Assembly (NCBI GenBank): GCA_039027855.1
Contig: JBCCJI010000013.1
Span: 50,444-114,443, forward strand
DNA length: 64,000 nt
Direction: 5' to 3'
Source: Thermohalobaculum sp039027855
Lineage (GTDB): Bacteria > Pseudomonadota > Alphaproteobacteria > Rhodobacterales > Rhodobacteraceae
Shown here: positions 8,633-16,127 of the stretch, in pieces
Layout: every line of letters begins with the position of its first letter
Position numbering within the stretch: the stretch's first letter is position 1
Position numbers and translations under genes: made by a program
The notes under the pieces: generated by a model
What the model was told of the DNA's origin: nothing
Databases searched by the model: none
Seen by the model: only the letters and a program-made list of their open reading frames with translations

Positions 8633-9762
8633 ACATCCAGACGCCACCCGACGCCAAGCACGCCACCGCCGGCGCCGAAGCAGCCCACGACATTGCCAAG
8701 AACGAGGTCGCCCCGCCGGTCCCCGAAGGCCCGAACGAGACGACGCGCATGGCGCAGGAGACGACACTCCTGAACCCGCGCTTCTACACCACCGATTTCG
8801 ACGCCCTCGACGCGACCGATGTCGAGCCGGTGCGCAAGGATTGGGACAAGCTGATCGCCGAGATGCGCGCCGACCCAAACAAGGGTCATTTCAAGAAGAA
8901 CGAGCAGTGGGAGAAGATCGATTTCGACGCGCTCGATCCGCTCTTGAAGAAAGAGTTGATCGACTTCCTCGTCTCATCGCTCACGGCCGAGTTCTCGGGC
9001 TGCGTGCTCTACAAGGAGATGAAGCGGCGCGGCTCGAACAAGGATATCTGCGAGCTGTTCTCGTTGATGAGCCGGGACGAAGCGCGCCATGCCGGTTTTC
9101 TGAACGACTCGCTGAAAGAAGCAGGCGTCGGCGTGAACCTTGGCTTTCTGACCAAGGCCAAGAAGTACACCTACTTCCGGCCGAAATTCATCTACTACGC
9201 CACCTATCTGTCGGAGAAGATCGGCTACTCGCGCTACATCACGATCTTCCGCCATCTCGAGAAGCACCCGGACAAGCGGATCCACCCGATCTTTCTGTGG
9301 TTCAAACAGTGGTGCAATGACGAGTTCCGCCACGGCGAGGCCTTTGCCCTCCTGATGCGGGCAGATCCGAACCTGACCTCGCGCTACAATCAGCTGTGGA
9401 TCCGGTTCTTCCTGATCGCGGTCTACGCCACGATGTGGATCCGCGATCACATGCGCCCGGCCTTCCACGAGGCGCTGGATCTCGACATCGCGGAGTACGA
9501 CCGGAAGGTCATCGCGCTCTGCTCCGAGATCTCGCGGCAGTGCTTCCCGATCGAGATCGATCTCAGCGATGCCTTCTACGCCGATTGCCATCGCCTCTAC
9601 GAGATCAACGACGCGATGTCGAAATGCTCAGCTGGGATCGGCGGCAAGATCCGGCGGGCTGGCCTCGGGCTCCGGGCGGTCGGCGTCTTTACCCGGATGT
9701 ATCTCCGCCCGGTGAAACGTCACGATCTGCCGGCCGATGTCCGGCTTGAACCGGTCTGGTAA
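8629..9762 (+). CDS. acsF: Aerobic Mg-protoporphyrin IX monomethyl ester oxidative cyclase
   Basis: Diiron, O2-dependent cyclase forming ring E of bacteriochlorophyll from Mg-protoporphyrin IX monomethyl ester. The 377-aa protein carries the carboxylate/histidine iron ligands in LTAEFSGC, SRDEARHAGF and NDEFRHGEAF. Its first 50 residues are a hydrophilic, poorly conserved leader. It overlaps the preceding 99-aa gene by 4 nt. No anaerobic cyclase (bchE) is seen in the window, so this is the only cyclase in view and it implies synthesis under oxygen. Confidence 0.97.
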   Translation: MNIQTPPDAKHATAGAEAAHDIAKNEVAPPVPEGPNETTRMAQETTLLNPRFYTTDFDALDATDVEPVRKDWDKLIAEMRADPNKGHFKKNEQWEKIDFDALDPLLKKELIDFLVSSLTAEFSGCVLYKEMKRRGSNKDICELFSLMSRDEARHAGFLNDSLKEAGVGVNLGFLTKAKKYTYFRPKFIYYATYLSEKIGYSRYITIFRHLEKHPDKRIHPIFLWFKQWCNDEFRHGEAFALLMRADPNLTSRYNQLWIRFFLIAVYATMWIRDHMRPAFHEALDLDIAEYDRKVIALCSEISRQCFPIEIDLSDAFYADCHRLYEINDAMSKCSAGIGGKIRRAGLGLRAVGVFTRMYLRPVKRHDLPADVRLEPVW

Positions 9763-9785
9763 CCCAGGAAAGCACGACCCCGATC

Positions 9786-10736
9786 ATGAGTGCGGCCCCC
9801 GTCATCGCCACCCTACCCACCGTCGCCATCGCCGTGGCGGCGGCCCTTTTTCTCTGGTGGTTTGCAACGGGCATCCTGTTCTGGATGTCACGCCGCCTGA
9901 CGGGCGATGTGGCGGTGATGGGCGTCGCGGGGGCCGTACTCGCGGCCTCGCTCTCTCTCGTTGACGCGGTGGCCGACACCGCCAGCATCGGGGCCGCCTA
10001 CCTCTCCTTCCTCGGCGGGATCGGCGCCTGGGCGTTCGCCGAGCTGACCTTTCTGACGGGCAAGCTCACCGGCCCGGTGCGCGCGCCCTGCCCGCCCGGT
10101 CTGGGCGGCTGGCGACGGTTCCGCCGCGCGATCGGCACGCTGCTCTGGCACGAGCTCGCCATTCTCGCCATCGCCGCCACGATGCTGACGATCACCTGGG
10201 GAGCGACCAACCAGGTCGGCACCTGGGCCTTTGCGCTGCTGATGGCGATGCGGGTCTCGGCCAAGCTGAACCTGTTCCTCGGCGTCCCCTATCCGCCGGC
10301 GACATTGCTGCCCGGCCCGCTCGCCCATCTCGACAGCTACTTCCGCACGCGGCCCTTCACGGCGCTGCTGCCGGCCGCGGTGACCACCGGCACGGCGCTT
10401 GCGACCATCGTCGCGTGGCATGCCGCTGCACCGGGGGTCAGTCTGTTTGAGGCGGCTGGCTACGCGCTCCTCTGGACACTGCTCGTGCTCGGCATCGTCG
10501 AGCACTGGTTCCTGATCCTGCCCGTACGCGAAGGCGCGCTCTGGGCCTGGTTTACGGGGCTGCCGGCACAGGGCCATTCGACGCCGGCCGCAGATGCCGG
10601 GCGCGTCAAAGGGTCCACCGTTCCCGGATCTTCGGGAATGGCATTACATGTCTCCTCCGCGCGGCCTAAATCCGGCACCGGGGAGATGACGAGAACCGAC
10701 CACGCGGGCCAGCCTGCCGCATCAACGGCGGCCTGA
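9786..10736 (+). CDS. puhE: PuhE-type membrane protein (DUF3623)
   Basis: Polytopic membrane protein of 316 aa with about seven or eight hydrophobic helices. It is homologous to Rhodobacter PuhE, which influences reaction-centre and LH1 levels by an unclear mechanism. Family landmarks include WWFATGILFW near the N-terminus, KLNLFLGVPYPP in the middle and HWFLILPV toward the end. The last 60 residues are hydrophilic and variable. It lies 23 nt after acsF and 28 nt before hemA, the usual Rhodobacterales order. Confidence 0.9.
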   Translation: MSAAPVIATLPTVAIAVAAALFLWWFATGILFWMSRRLTGDVAVMGVAGAVLAASLSLVDAVADTASIGAAYLSFLGGIGAWAFAELTFLTGKLTGPVRAPCPPGLGGWRRFRRAIGTLLWHELAILAIAATMLTITWGATNQVGTWAFALLMAMRVSAKLNLFLGVPYPPATLLPGPLAHLDSYFRTRPFTALLPAAVTTGTALATIVAWHAAAPGVSLFEAAGYALLWTLLVLGIVEHWFLILPVREGALWAWFTGLPAQGHSTPAADAGRVKGSTVPGSSGMALHVSSARPKSGTGEMTRTDHAGQPAASTAA

Positions 10737-10764
10737 CCGCCACCTGGGACGAGGGATCGAGACG

Positions 10765-11991
10765 ATGGACTACGAAGCGTTTTTCAAGGACAGGATCGAC
10801 GCCCTGCACGACGAGGGGCGCTATCGCGTGTTCCATCATCTTGAGCGGCATAGCGGCGACTTCCCCAAGGCGACGCGCCACAACACGAGTTCGAACCGGC
10901 GCGATGTGACGGTCTGGTGCTCGAATGACTATCTCGGCATGGGTCAGAACGCTGCCGTGACCACGGCGATGAAAGAGGCGATCGAGCAGTGCGGAGCTGG
11001 CGCGGGCGGCACGCGCAACATCTCGGGCACCAACATCTACCATGTGCGCCTCGAGGAAGAGCTGGCCGACCTGCACGCGAAAGAAGCGGCGCTGCTCTTC
11101 ACCAGTGGCTATGTGTCGAACTGGGCGGCGCTTGGCACGCTGGGCAGCCAGATGCCGGGCGCGGTGATCCTGTCGGACGCGCTCAACCACGCCTCGATGA
11201 TCGAGGGGATCCGTCACAGCCGCGCCGACAAGGTGATCTGGAAGCACAACGATCCCGACGATCTGAACCGCAAGCTGGCGGCGATCGGCCCCGACCGGCC
11301 AAAGATCGTAGCCTTCGAGAGCGTCTATTCGATGGATGGCGACATCGCGCCCATCGCCGAGATCCTCGACGTCTGCGAGGCGCATGGCGCTCTTAGCTAC
11401 ATCGATGAGGTGCATGCGGTAGGCCTGTACGGGCCCCGCGGCGGCGGTGTGGCCGAGCGCGAGGGCCTGATGCACCGCATCGATGTCATCGAGGGCACGC
11501 TCGGCAAGGCCTATGGCGTGATGGGCGGATACATCGCGGCGTCGGCGGCGCTTTGCGATTTCGTGCGGAGTTACGCGTCTGGCTTCATCTTCACCACGGC
11601 CCTGCCCCCTGCCGTGGCCGCCGGCGCCGCGGTCGCCATCCGCCACCTCAAAGAGAGCGACGAGGAGCGGCTGATCCAACGCCAGCGCGTCGTCCAACTC
11701 CGCTCGGCGCTCGATAGGATTGGCATTCCGCATCTGCCCAACCCCAGCCACATCGTCCCGGTGATGGTGAAGGACCCGGTGAAGTGCAAATGGATCTCCG
11801 ACCGCCTACTCGATGAGTGGGGGATCTATGTGCAGCCGATCAACTACCCGACCGTGCCCCGCGGAGCGGAGCGGCTGCGCTTTACGCCGGGCCCTCTCCA
11901 CTCCGAGGCCGATGTCGATCACTTGACCGACGCGCTCTCCTCGCTCTGGGCCGAGTGCAAGCTGGCGCGCATGCCGATCGCCGCACAGTGA
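10765..11991 (+). CDS. hemA: 5-aminolevulinate synthase
   Basis: PLP enzyme condensing glycine and succinyl-CoA to 5-aminolevulinate (Shemin pathway), the entry to tetrapyrroles. The 408-aa protein matches the usual bacterial length. The PLP lysine is K248 in EGTLGKAYG, and the family motifs CGAGAGGTRNISGT and YIDEVHAVG are present. A GAGGG site precedes the ATG. Its place at the end of the puh operon ties precursor supply to pigment-protein synthesis. A second hemA copy elsewhere is common in such organisms but cannot be judged here. Confidence 0.97.
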   Translation: MDYEAFFKDRIDALHDEGRYRVFHHLERHSGDFPKATRHNTSSNRRDVTVWCSNDYLGMGQNAAVTTAMKEAIEQCGAGAGGTRNISGTNIYHVRLEEELADLHAKEAALLFTSGYVSNWAALGTLGSQMPGAVILSDALNHASMIEGIRHSRADKVIWKHNDPDDLNRKLAAIGPDRPKIVAFESVYSMDGDIAPIAEILDVCEAHGALSYIDEVHAVGLYGPRGGGVAEREGLMHRIDVIEGTLGKAYGVMGGYIAASAALCDFVRSYASGFIFTTALPPAVAAGAAVAIRHLKESDEERLIQRQRVVQLRSALDRIGIPHLPNPSHIVPVMVKDPVKCKWISDRLLDEWGIYVQPINYPTVPRGAERLRFTPGPLHSEADVDHLTDALSSLWAECKLARMPIAAQ

Positions 11992-12074
11992 TGGGCGGCT
12001 TGGCGGGCGGGTGACTGCGGTCATCGCCGCCACCGGCCGCGCGCGGCGGTCGCCGGTCACTGACAGGTGCCACC

Positions 12075-12896
12075 ATGGATGACCTGCCCGGCCAAACGAG
12101 AGACTTGATTAGCGCGCGCGGCGCGCGGCGCGCGGGAGCTCCCGTCACTCATATCGCTCACGATCACCCGGCGATCCAGACGGGCCAGCGCGCGGGATCC
12201 CAAGTCGTCACGCTGACATGCTTTCGGTTTGAGGGGCTCGGCGCGCGCCTTGGGCAGGTTGCGTCCATGGCGCGGCGCGGGGTGGAACTTGGGCGTGTTC
12301 CCGGCATCGGCTTTGCTCGGATGATGGGCACCGGCACGGGCGAGGGCTTCGATCCGGCCCCAAACACGGCGGTCTGGACTGTTCTGGCCACATGGGACGA
12401 TGCCGAGAGCGCGGTGAGCGCAACGGCGACGGCCGCGCCCTGGCTTCGCAGGCGCGCGAAGGCCAGCGAATGCTGCACGCTCACCATGGTGCCTCTATCG
12501 AGCTCGGGCCGTTGGGGTGGCGTCTCACCGTTCGAGATCACGGAAGACCCGTCGGAAGATCTGCCGCTCGCCGTGCTGACACGCGCCACCGTGCGAATGC
12601 GTCATGCCAGGTCGTTCTGGTCAAAGGTGCCGGCAATCAACCGGCAGATCGCCGCGGGTCCGGGCATGTTGTTCAGGCTCGGGATGGGTGAGGTGCCGCT
12701 GCTCCACCAGGTGACCTTCTCGGTGTGGCGGGATGCGGAGGCGATGCGCAGCTTTGCCTATGGCGGCGACGGTCATCGCAAGGCGATCGCGGCGGTGCGC
12801 CGGGGCAACTGGTTCTCCGAAGAGCTTTATGCCCGTTTCGCCGTGCTCTCGGCCGAGGGCCGCTGGGGCGGGCGCCCAGTGCTGGCTGCGATTTAG
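12075..12896 (+). CDS. crtA: Spheroidene monooxygenase CrtA
   Basis: O2-dependent ketolase converting spheroidene to spheroidenone. The recognisable CrtA domain begins near VVTLTCFRFEGL (about residue 45) and includes the FARMMGTGTGEGF and NTAVWTVLATWDD segments. The first 44 or so residues are rich in Arg/Ala/Gly and lie in a very GC-rich stretch, and no other in-frame ATG, GTG or TTG is found nearer the domain. The start is therefore uncertain, and the 273 aa are about 30 longer than usual. The gene faces the puf operon and ends 15-20 nt before a terminator acting on the opposite strand. Confidence 0.88.
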   Translation: MDDLPGQTRDLISARGARRAGAPVTHIAHDHPAIQTGQRAGSQVVTLTCFRFEGLGARLGQVASMARRGVELGRVPGIGFARMMGTGTGEGFDPAPNTAVWTVLATWDDAESAVSATATAAPWLRRRAKASECCTLTMVPLSSSGRWGGVSPFEITEDPSEDLPLAVLTRATVRMRHARSFWSKVPAINRQIAAGPGMLFRLGMGEVPLLHQVTFSVWRDAEAMRSFAYGGDGHRKAIAAVRRGNWFSEELYARFAVLSAEGRWGGRPVLAAI

Positions 12897-12910
12897 CCGT
12901 TTCCTGAATA

Positions 12911-12941
12911 GACAGAAAAATGGCGGCTCAAAGAGCCGCCC
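12911..12941 (-). terminator. Rho-independent terminator of the puf operon
   Basis: A perfect 8-bp stem GGCGGCTC/GAGCCGCC (12922-12929 and 12933-12940) with an AAA loop has five A on its left side. Read on the minus strand it is a hairpin followed by a T run. It lies 70 nt beyond the diheme cytochrome stop, so it closes the bch-puf transcript after that gene. Confidence 0.8.
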
Positions 12942-13008
12942 AAAAGGGTCATTGTTGGCCTTGCGATGAGGTGCGGCCGAACACCGCCCGCACCCGATGA
13001 TACCCGCC

Positions 13009-13431
13009 TCAGTGCGAGCGCGTATCAGAAGCGCGAGAGAGCCAGCCTTCGACAGCCTCCGCCGTGGCATGCTCTCCCATGGTCAAGGTGGAGACACCAT
13101 GCGTGATGCGCAGGCTAACCGTCATGCTTGGCACGGTCGCGTCACCGCCCGCACTGTGGCACCCGCTGCAGCTTGCGAGATCGACAGCGGCGGGCAAGGC
13201 CTCCGCCCATTGAGAATGGGGCATCGACATCACAGGCGGCGCGGACACCGCCACCTCATGGCAGGTGCCGCATGAGCCACCGCCCATGGCCGCGACAGGC
13301 ACCATCACGAGAGGATGCGTCTTGGCATGGTCGGGGCCAGCGAGGGGGCCCGTAAAGGCGCTGGTCGCACTGGAGACCATCACGAGCCCTCCGGCAACGG
13401 TCAGCGCTGTGATCGAGAACGCAGGTCGCAT
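13009..13431 (-). CDS. Small diheme cytochrome c, last gene of the puf operon
   Basis: Predicted periplasmic diheme c-type cytochrome of 140 aa. An N-terminal signal sequence or anchor covers about residues 1-25, with a cleavage-like SATSA site. Two covalent haem motifs follow, CGTCH at 54-58 and CSGCH at 88-92. Candidate distal ligands are Met43, 49, 68 and 70 and several His. It occupies the slot downstream of pufM where most relatives have tetraheme pufC (over 300 aa) or pufX, and a terminator follows directly. I see no clear PufC repeat pattern, so it could be a reduced PufC or an unrelated cytochrome recruited as electron donor to the reaction centre. That donor role is inference. Confidence 0.85.
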   Translation of the reverse strand: MRPAFSITALTVAGGLVMVSSATSAFTGPLAGPDHAKTHPLVMVPVAAMGGGSCGTCHEVAVSAPPVMSMPHSQWAEALPAAVDLASCSGCHSAGGDATVPSMTVSLRITHGVSTLTMGEHATAEAVEGWLSRASDTRSH

Positions 13432-13460
13432 GACAACGCTTCTCCTGTCTTTGAGGGTGA

Positions 13461-13490
13461 CCCCGGGCCACCGTTTGTGGTGGCCGGGGG
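13461..13490 (-). promoter_or_regulatory. Intercistronic hairpin after pufM
   Basis: The segment 13461-13472 and its near-complement 13479-13490 form a 12-bp stem with one mismatch and a 6-nt loop, 17 nt past the pufM stop. No T run follows on the minus strand. It therefore looks like an mRNA-stabilising or partially terminating structure between pufM and the cytochrome gene. Confidence 0.6.
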
Positions 13491-13506
13491 CAGTGAGATC
13501 GGCCGA

Positions 13507-14463
13507 TCAGTAGAGGCCGGGGACGTTGCCGTCCGGGTATTCGGGGGCGTAGTTGTGGTCGAACGCCCAGCCATACCAGTCGTTTACGACCGTGCCGCTG
13601 AGGATGATCCCGATCCCGCCGGTGAGCGTCGTCAGCACCGCGAACCACCAAGCCCAGCGGTGGATGGATTCCATGGTGGCGTTGAACCCCATGGTCCAGC
13701 GCCAGAACAGCGCCGCCCGTTCCGAGGCCGTGCCGCGGTCGACGATCTGCTCGATCTCACGATCGCCGCCAAGACGCGAGCAGGCGAGGATCGTCGCCCC
13801 ATGCATCGCAAACAGCAGCGCCGAGCCGAACAGGAACACGATCGAGAGCGCGTGGAACGGGTTGTAGAAGAGGTTCCCATGCGCCACCGAGAAGTTCAGC
13901 GTCCAGTCGAGGTGGCTGAAGATGCCGTAGGGTACCGCCTCGGACCATGAGCCGACCAAGATTGGCCGGAAGAGACCCAGCACCAGGAACAGCCAGATCG
14001 CCGAGGCGAAGGCATAGGCCACGTGCTTGCCCATGCCGAGCGATTGCGCCCGTTCCCATGTTCGGATCCACCAGAGCAGAACCGAGATCAGCAGGAAGAG
14101 CGAGGCGATCAGGAACCATCCGCCCTCATTCAGCGGCGGGAAGGACAGGCCGTACTCCGGCGCCGGGGGATCCAGCGACAGGTAGAACAGGTTGCCGACG
14201 AACTGCAGTGGATCCCAGTTCACCGAGGCGAGCATGTTGAGCCCGACGATGACGAACCAGAGTGTGCCGCAGAAGATCGAGGCGAACCCGAGCCCGCCGA
14301 TATAGATCGGCCCGATCTGCGCGTTGCCGATGCGGCCAACCAGCCAGCTGAAGCCGCCGCCGCCCGACCGTGACCAGGTGTCGATGTCGGACGGGATGCC
14401 CGCCTCCACCTCGCCGCGGACCTGGGTCTGCGTGAAGATGTTCTGATATTCGATGAGAGGCAT
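13507..14463 (-). CDS. pufM: Photosynthetic reaction centre M subunit
   Basis: M subunit of the type II reaction centre, with five transmembrane helices. The 318-aa protein keeps the ligands of the accessory and special-pair bacteriochlorophylls (H184 and H204, equal to M182 and M202). It also keeps the non-haem iron ligands H221, E236 and H268 (M219, M234 and M266). The residue equal to Tyr M210 is Phe (F212, codon 13828-13830), and the residue after the special-pair His is Ala rather than Gly. The C-terminus runs about ten residues past the usual end (PEYPDGNVPGLY). The gap to pufL is 15 nt. Confidence 0.98.
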   Translation of the reverse strand: MPLIEYQNIFTQTQVRGEVEAGIPSDIDTWSRSGGGGFSWLVGRIGNAQIGPIYIGGLGFASIFCGTLWFVIVGLNMLASVNWDPLQFVGNLFYLSLDPPAPEYGLSFPPLNEGGWFLIASLFLLISVLLWWIRTWERAQSLGMGKHVAYAFASAIWLFLVLGLFRPILVGSWSEAVPYGIFSHLDWTLNFSVAHGNLFYNPFHALSIVFLFGSALLFAMHGATILACSRLGGDREIEQIVDRGTASERAALFWRWTMGFNATMESIHRWAWWFAVLTTLTGGIGIILSGTVVNDWYGWAFDHNYAPEYPDGNVPGLY

Positions 14464-14478
14464 CGTTCCGTGTCCTTC

Positions 14479-15318
14479 TCAGTTGCCCCAGATCGGCAGC
14501 GCCGGCCACCATGCCCACCAGTCGCTCCACGCGCCCTCCCAGAGCGGCCCGGAGATGACGATGCAGATCGCCGACCAGAAGCCCGCATTGAGCGCGAGGA
14601 AGAGACCAAGGCGATGGATGCCGAGGGTGCCGATCGAGTAGCCGATGAGGTCACGGAAATACGTGTCCTCGTGCTCGGGTGTCTTGACTGCCTGCCCCTT
14701 CTCGGGGTTGACGGCCGACAGGATGAGCGAGCCGTGCAGCGCGAGCGCCAGGCACGTCGTGAAGAAGAACGTGACCGCGATCATATGCGCCGGATTGTAG
14801 AGGAAGTTGCCGTAGGTATAGCCGACATTGGACACCCAATCGAGGTGGCTGAAGATGCCGTATGGGAAGGCATAGCCCCAGGCCCCCATCAGGATCGGCC
14901 GGATCACCTGCAGGGTGAAGTAGGCGAAGATCGCCATCCCGAACGCGGCCGGCACATGCAGCGCCATGCCGAGTTTGCGGCTGATCTCGACCATCCTGAG
15001 CGCCCAGCTGATGAAGGCGCCGAGCGCACAGATGCTGATCATCTGAAAGAGGCCACCCTCTTCGATGGGCGCGATGGCGAAACCGTAGTCGATCGACGGC
15101 GGCGCGATATGGATCGTCCAGACATTGACGCCGTCCATGACGCTCGCCTGCATGGCGGCGCCGTAGGCGATCAGCAAGGTGCCGATCACGGCGAAGAACA
15201 CGCTCGTCACCCCGAAGAAGCCTACGTAAAAAGGCCCCACCCAGAAGTCGAACATGTCGCCGCCGATGATGGTACCGCCTCGCACGCGGTACTTCTTTTC
15301 GAAATTGAGCAAGGCCAT
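14479..15318 (-). CDS. pufL: Photosynthetic reaction centre L subunit
   Basis: L subunit of the reaction centre, 279 aa. It retains H158 and H178 (L153 and L173) for bacteriochlorophylls, H195 and H235 (L190 and L230) for iron, and the QB proton-path Glu-Asp pair in HEDTYFRD. Two normally conserved contacts are changed. The His equal to L168 is Leu (L173, codon 14800-14802, in GNFLYNP), and Glu L104 is Met (M109, codon 14992-14994, in ALRMVEISRK). A four-residue insertion lies in the first periplasmic loop. The start has a GGAGGATAAC site. Confidence 0.98.
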   Translation of the reverse strand: MALLNFEKKYRVRGGTIIGGDMFDFWVGPFYVGFFGVTSVFFAVIGTLLIAYGAAMQASVMDGVNVWTIHIAPPSIDYGFAIAPIEEGGLFQMISICALGAFISWALRMVEISRKLGMALHVPAAFGMAIFAYFTLQVIRPILMGAWGYAFPYGIFSHLDWVSNVGYTYGNFLYNPAHMIAVTFFFTTCLALALHGSLILSAVNPEKGQAVKTPEHEDTYFRDLIGYSIGTLGIHRLGLFLALNAGFWSAICIVISGPLWEGAWSDWWAWWPALPIWGN

Positions 15319-15373
15319 TTGTTATCCTCCGTGCTAGTGGGCCGCCAGCGATGCGGCCGTGCGCACTTTGAGC

Positions 15374-15427
15374 CTGTCAGTCTGCTGCGGGCGACGCCGG
15401 CGGCCGCCCGCAGCCATCGCGTGACAG
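15374..15427 (-). promoter_or_regulatory. Large pufA-pufL intercistronic stem-loop
   Basis: A perfect 10-bp stem (GCTGCGGGCG at 15384-15393 with its complement at 15405-15414) is enclosed by a second perfect 6-bp pair, CTGTCA at 15374-15379 and TGACAG at 15422-15427. In Rhodobacter, stem-loops at this position protect the upstream pufBA message from 3' decay and so give an LH1 excess over reaction centre. The same role is likely here. Confidence 0.78.
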
Positions 15428-15432
15428 CCGGA

Positions 15433-15627
15433 TCAGCCGATCCGGGTCTCCATCTCGATCACGCTCTCCGACACCGAGGCCGTCGACGGGCCATCGAGCC
15501 AGTCGAAGCGGTCGGTCGAAAGCACCACGAGGTGGATGAGCGCCGCGAGCGAGAACAGGAAGATCGCCTGGGCGATCAGCACGGTTCTCGGGTCGAAGAC
15601 GAGCCAGATCTTATAGAACTTCTGCAT
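15433..15627 (-). CDS. pufA: Light-harvesting complex 1 alpha chain
   Basis: LH1 alpha polypeptide, 64 aa, one transmembrane helix (about residues 15-36). The opening MQKFYKIWLVFDPR is typical. The bacteriochlorophyll-ligand His lies in LIHLVVLS, followed by the FDWL motif. The C-terminal tail after this motif is rich in Ser/Glu and slightly longer than in Rhodobacter. It partners PufB in the ring around the reaction centre, and 14 nt separate the two genes. Confidence 0.97.
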   Translation of the reverse strand: MQKFYKIWLVFDPRTVLIAQAIFLFSLAALIHLVVLSTDRFDWLDGPSTASVSESVIEMETRIG

Positions 15628-15641
15628 GTCTCAGATCCTCC

Positions 15642-15860
15642 TCACACCAGCGCCGACAGAGCCGACGACGCCAGCTGCGTCGCGCCCTCGATCGCCGCGT
15701 AGCCACCCTCTTCGGGGAACCACGGGCGCCACATCCACACGAGGATGTGGGCAACGACAGCGACGCCGGTGAACAGGACGAGGCCGCTCATGTAGACTTC
15801 GTGGAAGTCCTTCGCCTCGTCGTCGGAAAGGCCCGTGAGCGAGCCCTTTTCTTCAGCCAT
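15642..15860 (-). CDS. pufB: Light-harvesting complex 1 beta chain with C-terminal extension
   Basis: LH1 beta polypeptide. The core is typical: LTGLSDDEAKDFHEVYMSG, one transmembrane helix, ligand His38 in VVAHILVW and the WRPWF signature at 44-48. Most beta chains end at or just after that signature, whereas this one continues for 24 residues (49-72), ending SSALSALV. The start is the ATG at 15860, which has a GGAGGT site 6 nt upstream; a preceding TTG is not needed. The total is 72 aa against about 49 in Rhodobacter. Confidence 0.95.
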   Translation of the reverse strand: MAEEKGSLTGLSDDEAKDFHEVYMSGLVLFTGVAVVAHILVWMWRPWFPEEGGYAAIEGATQLASSALSALV

Positions 15861-16127
15861 CAATCTACCTCCGGCTGCTGGCCCGCGGCTTGCCCCCTGC
15901 CAAAGGGACGCCCCGAGAGGCCGTTACCGCACCAAACCCGTGCGGCGGGGTCTTCCAGGGCACGGCGTGCCCCCTCGTGTCGCCACCGACCGACCGGTCC
16001 CCCCGGAACGGTCCGGAACGCCCGGCATGGCCGGTCGCGACCCTCCACCTCGCATTCCGCGGCCAGACACGCGGGCCGCGGGGTGGAGCATCCGTCCCCG
16101 GTTTCCCGGAGGCGGCAGGCAGGCCCC
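15861..16127 (-). promoter_or_regulatory. Structured leader between the pufQ-like gene and pufB
   Basis: This 267-nt non-coding stretch is very GC-rich and dense in inverted repeats. Examples are CCGCGGCC at 16057-16064 with GGCCGCGG at 16074-16081, and CCGCAC at 15927-15932 with GTGCGG at 15940-15945. It corresponds to the pufQ-pufB intercistronic region where mRNA processing occurs in Rhodobacter. No clear sigma-70 promoter was seen. Confidence 0.55.
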
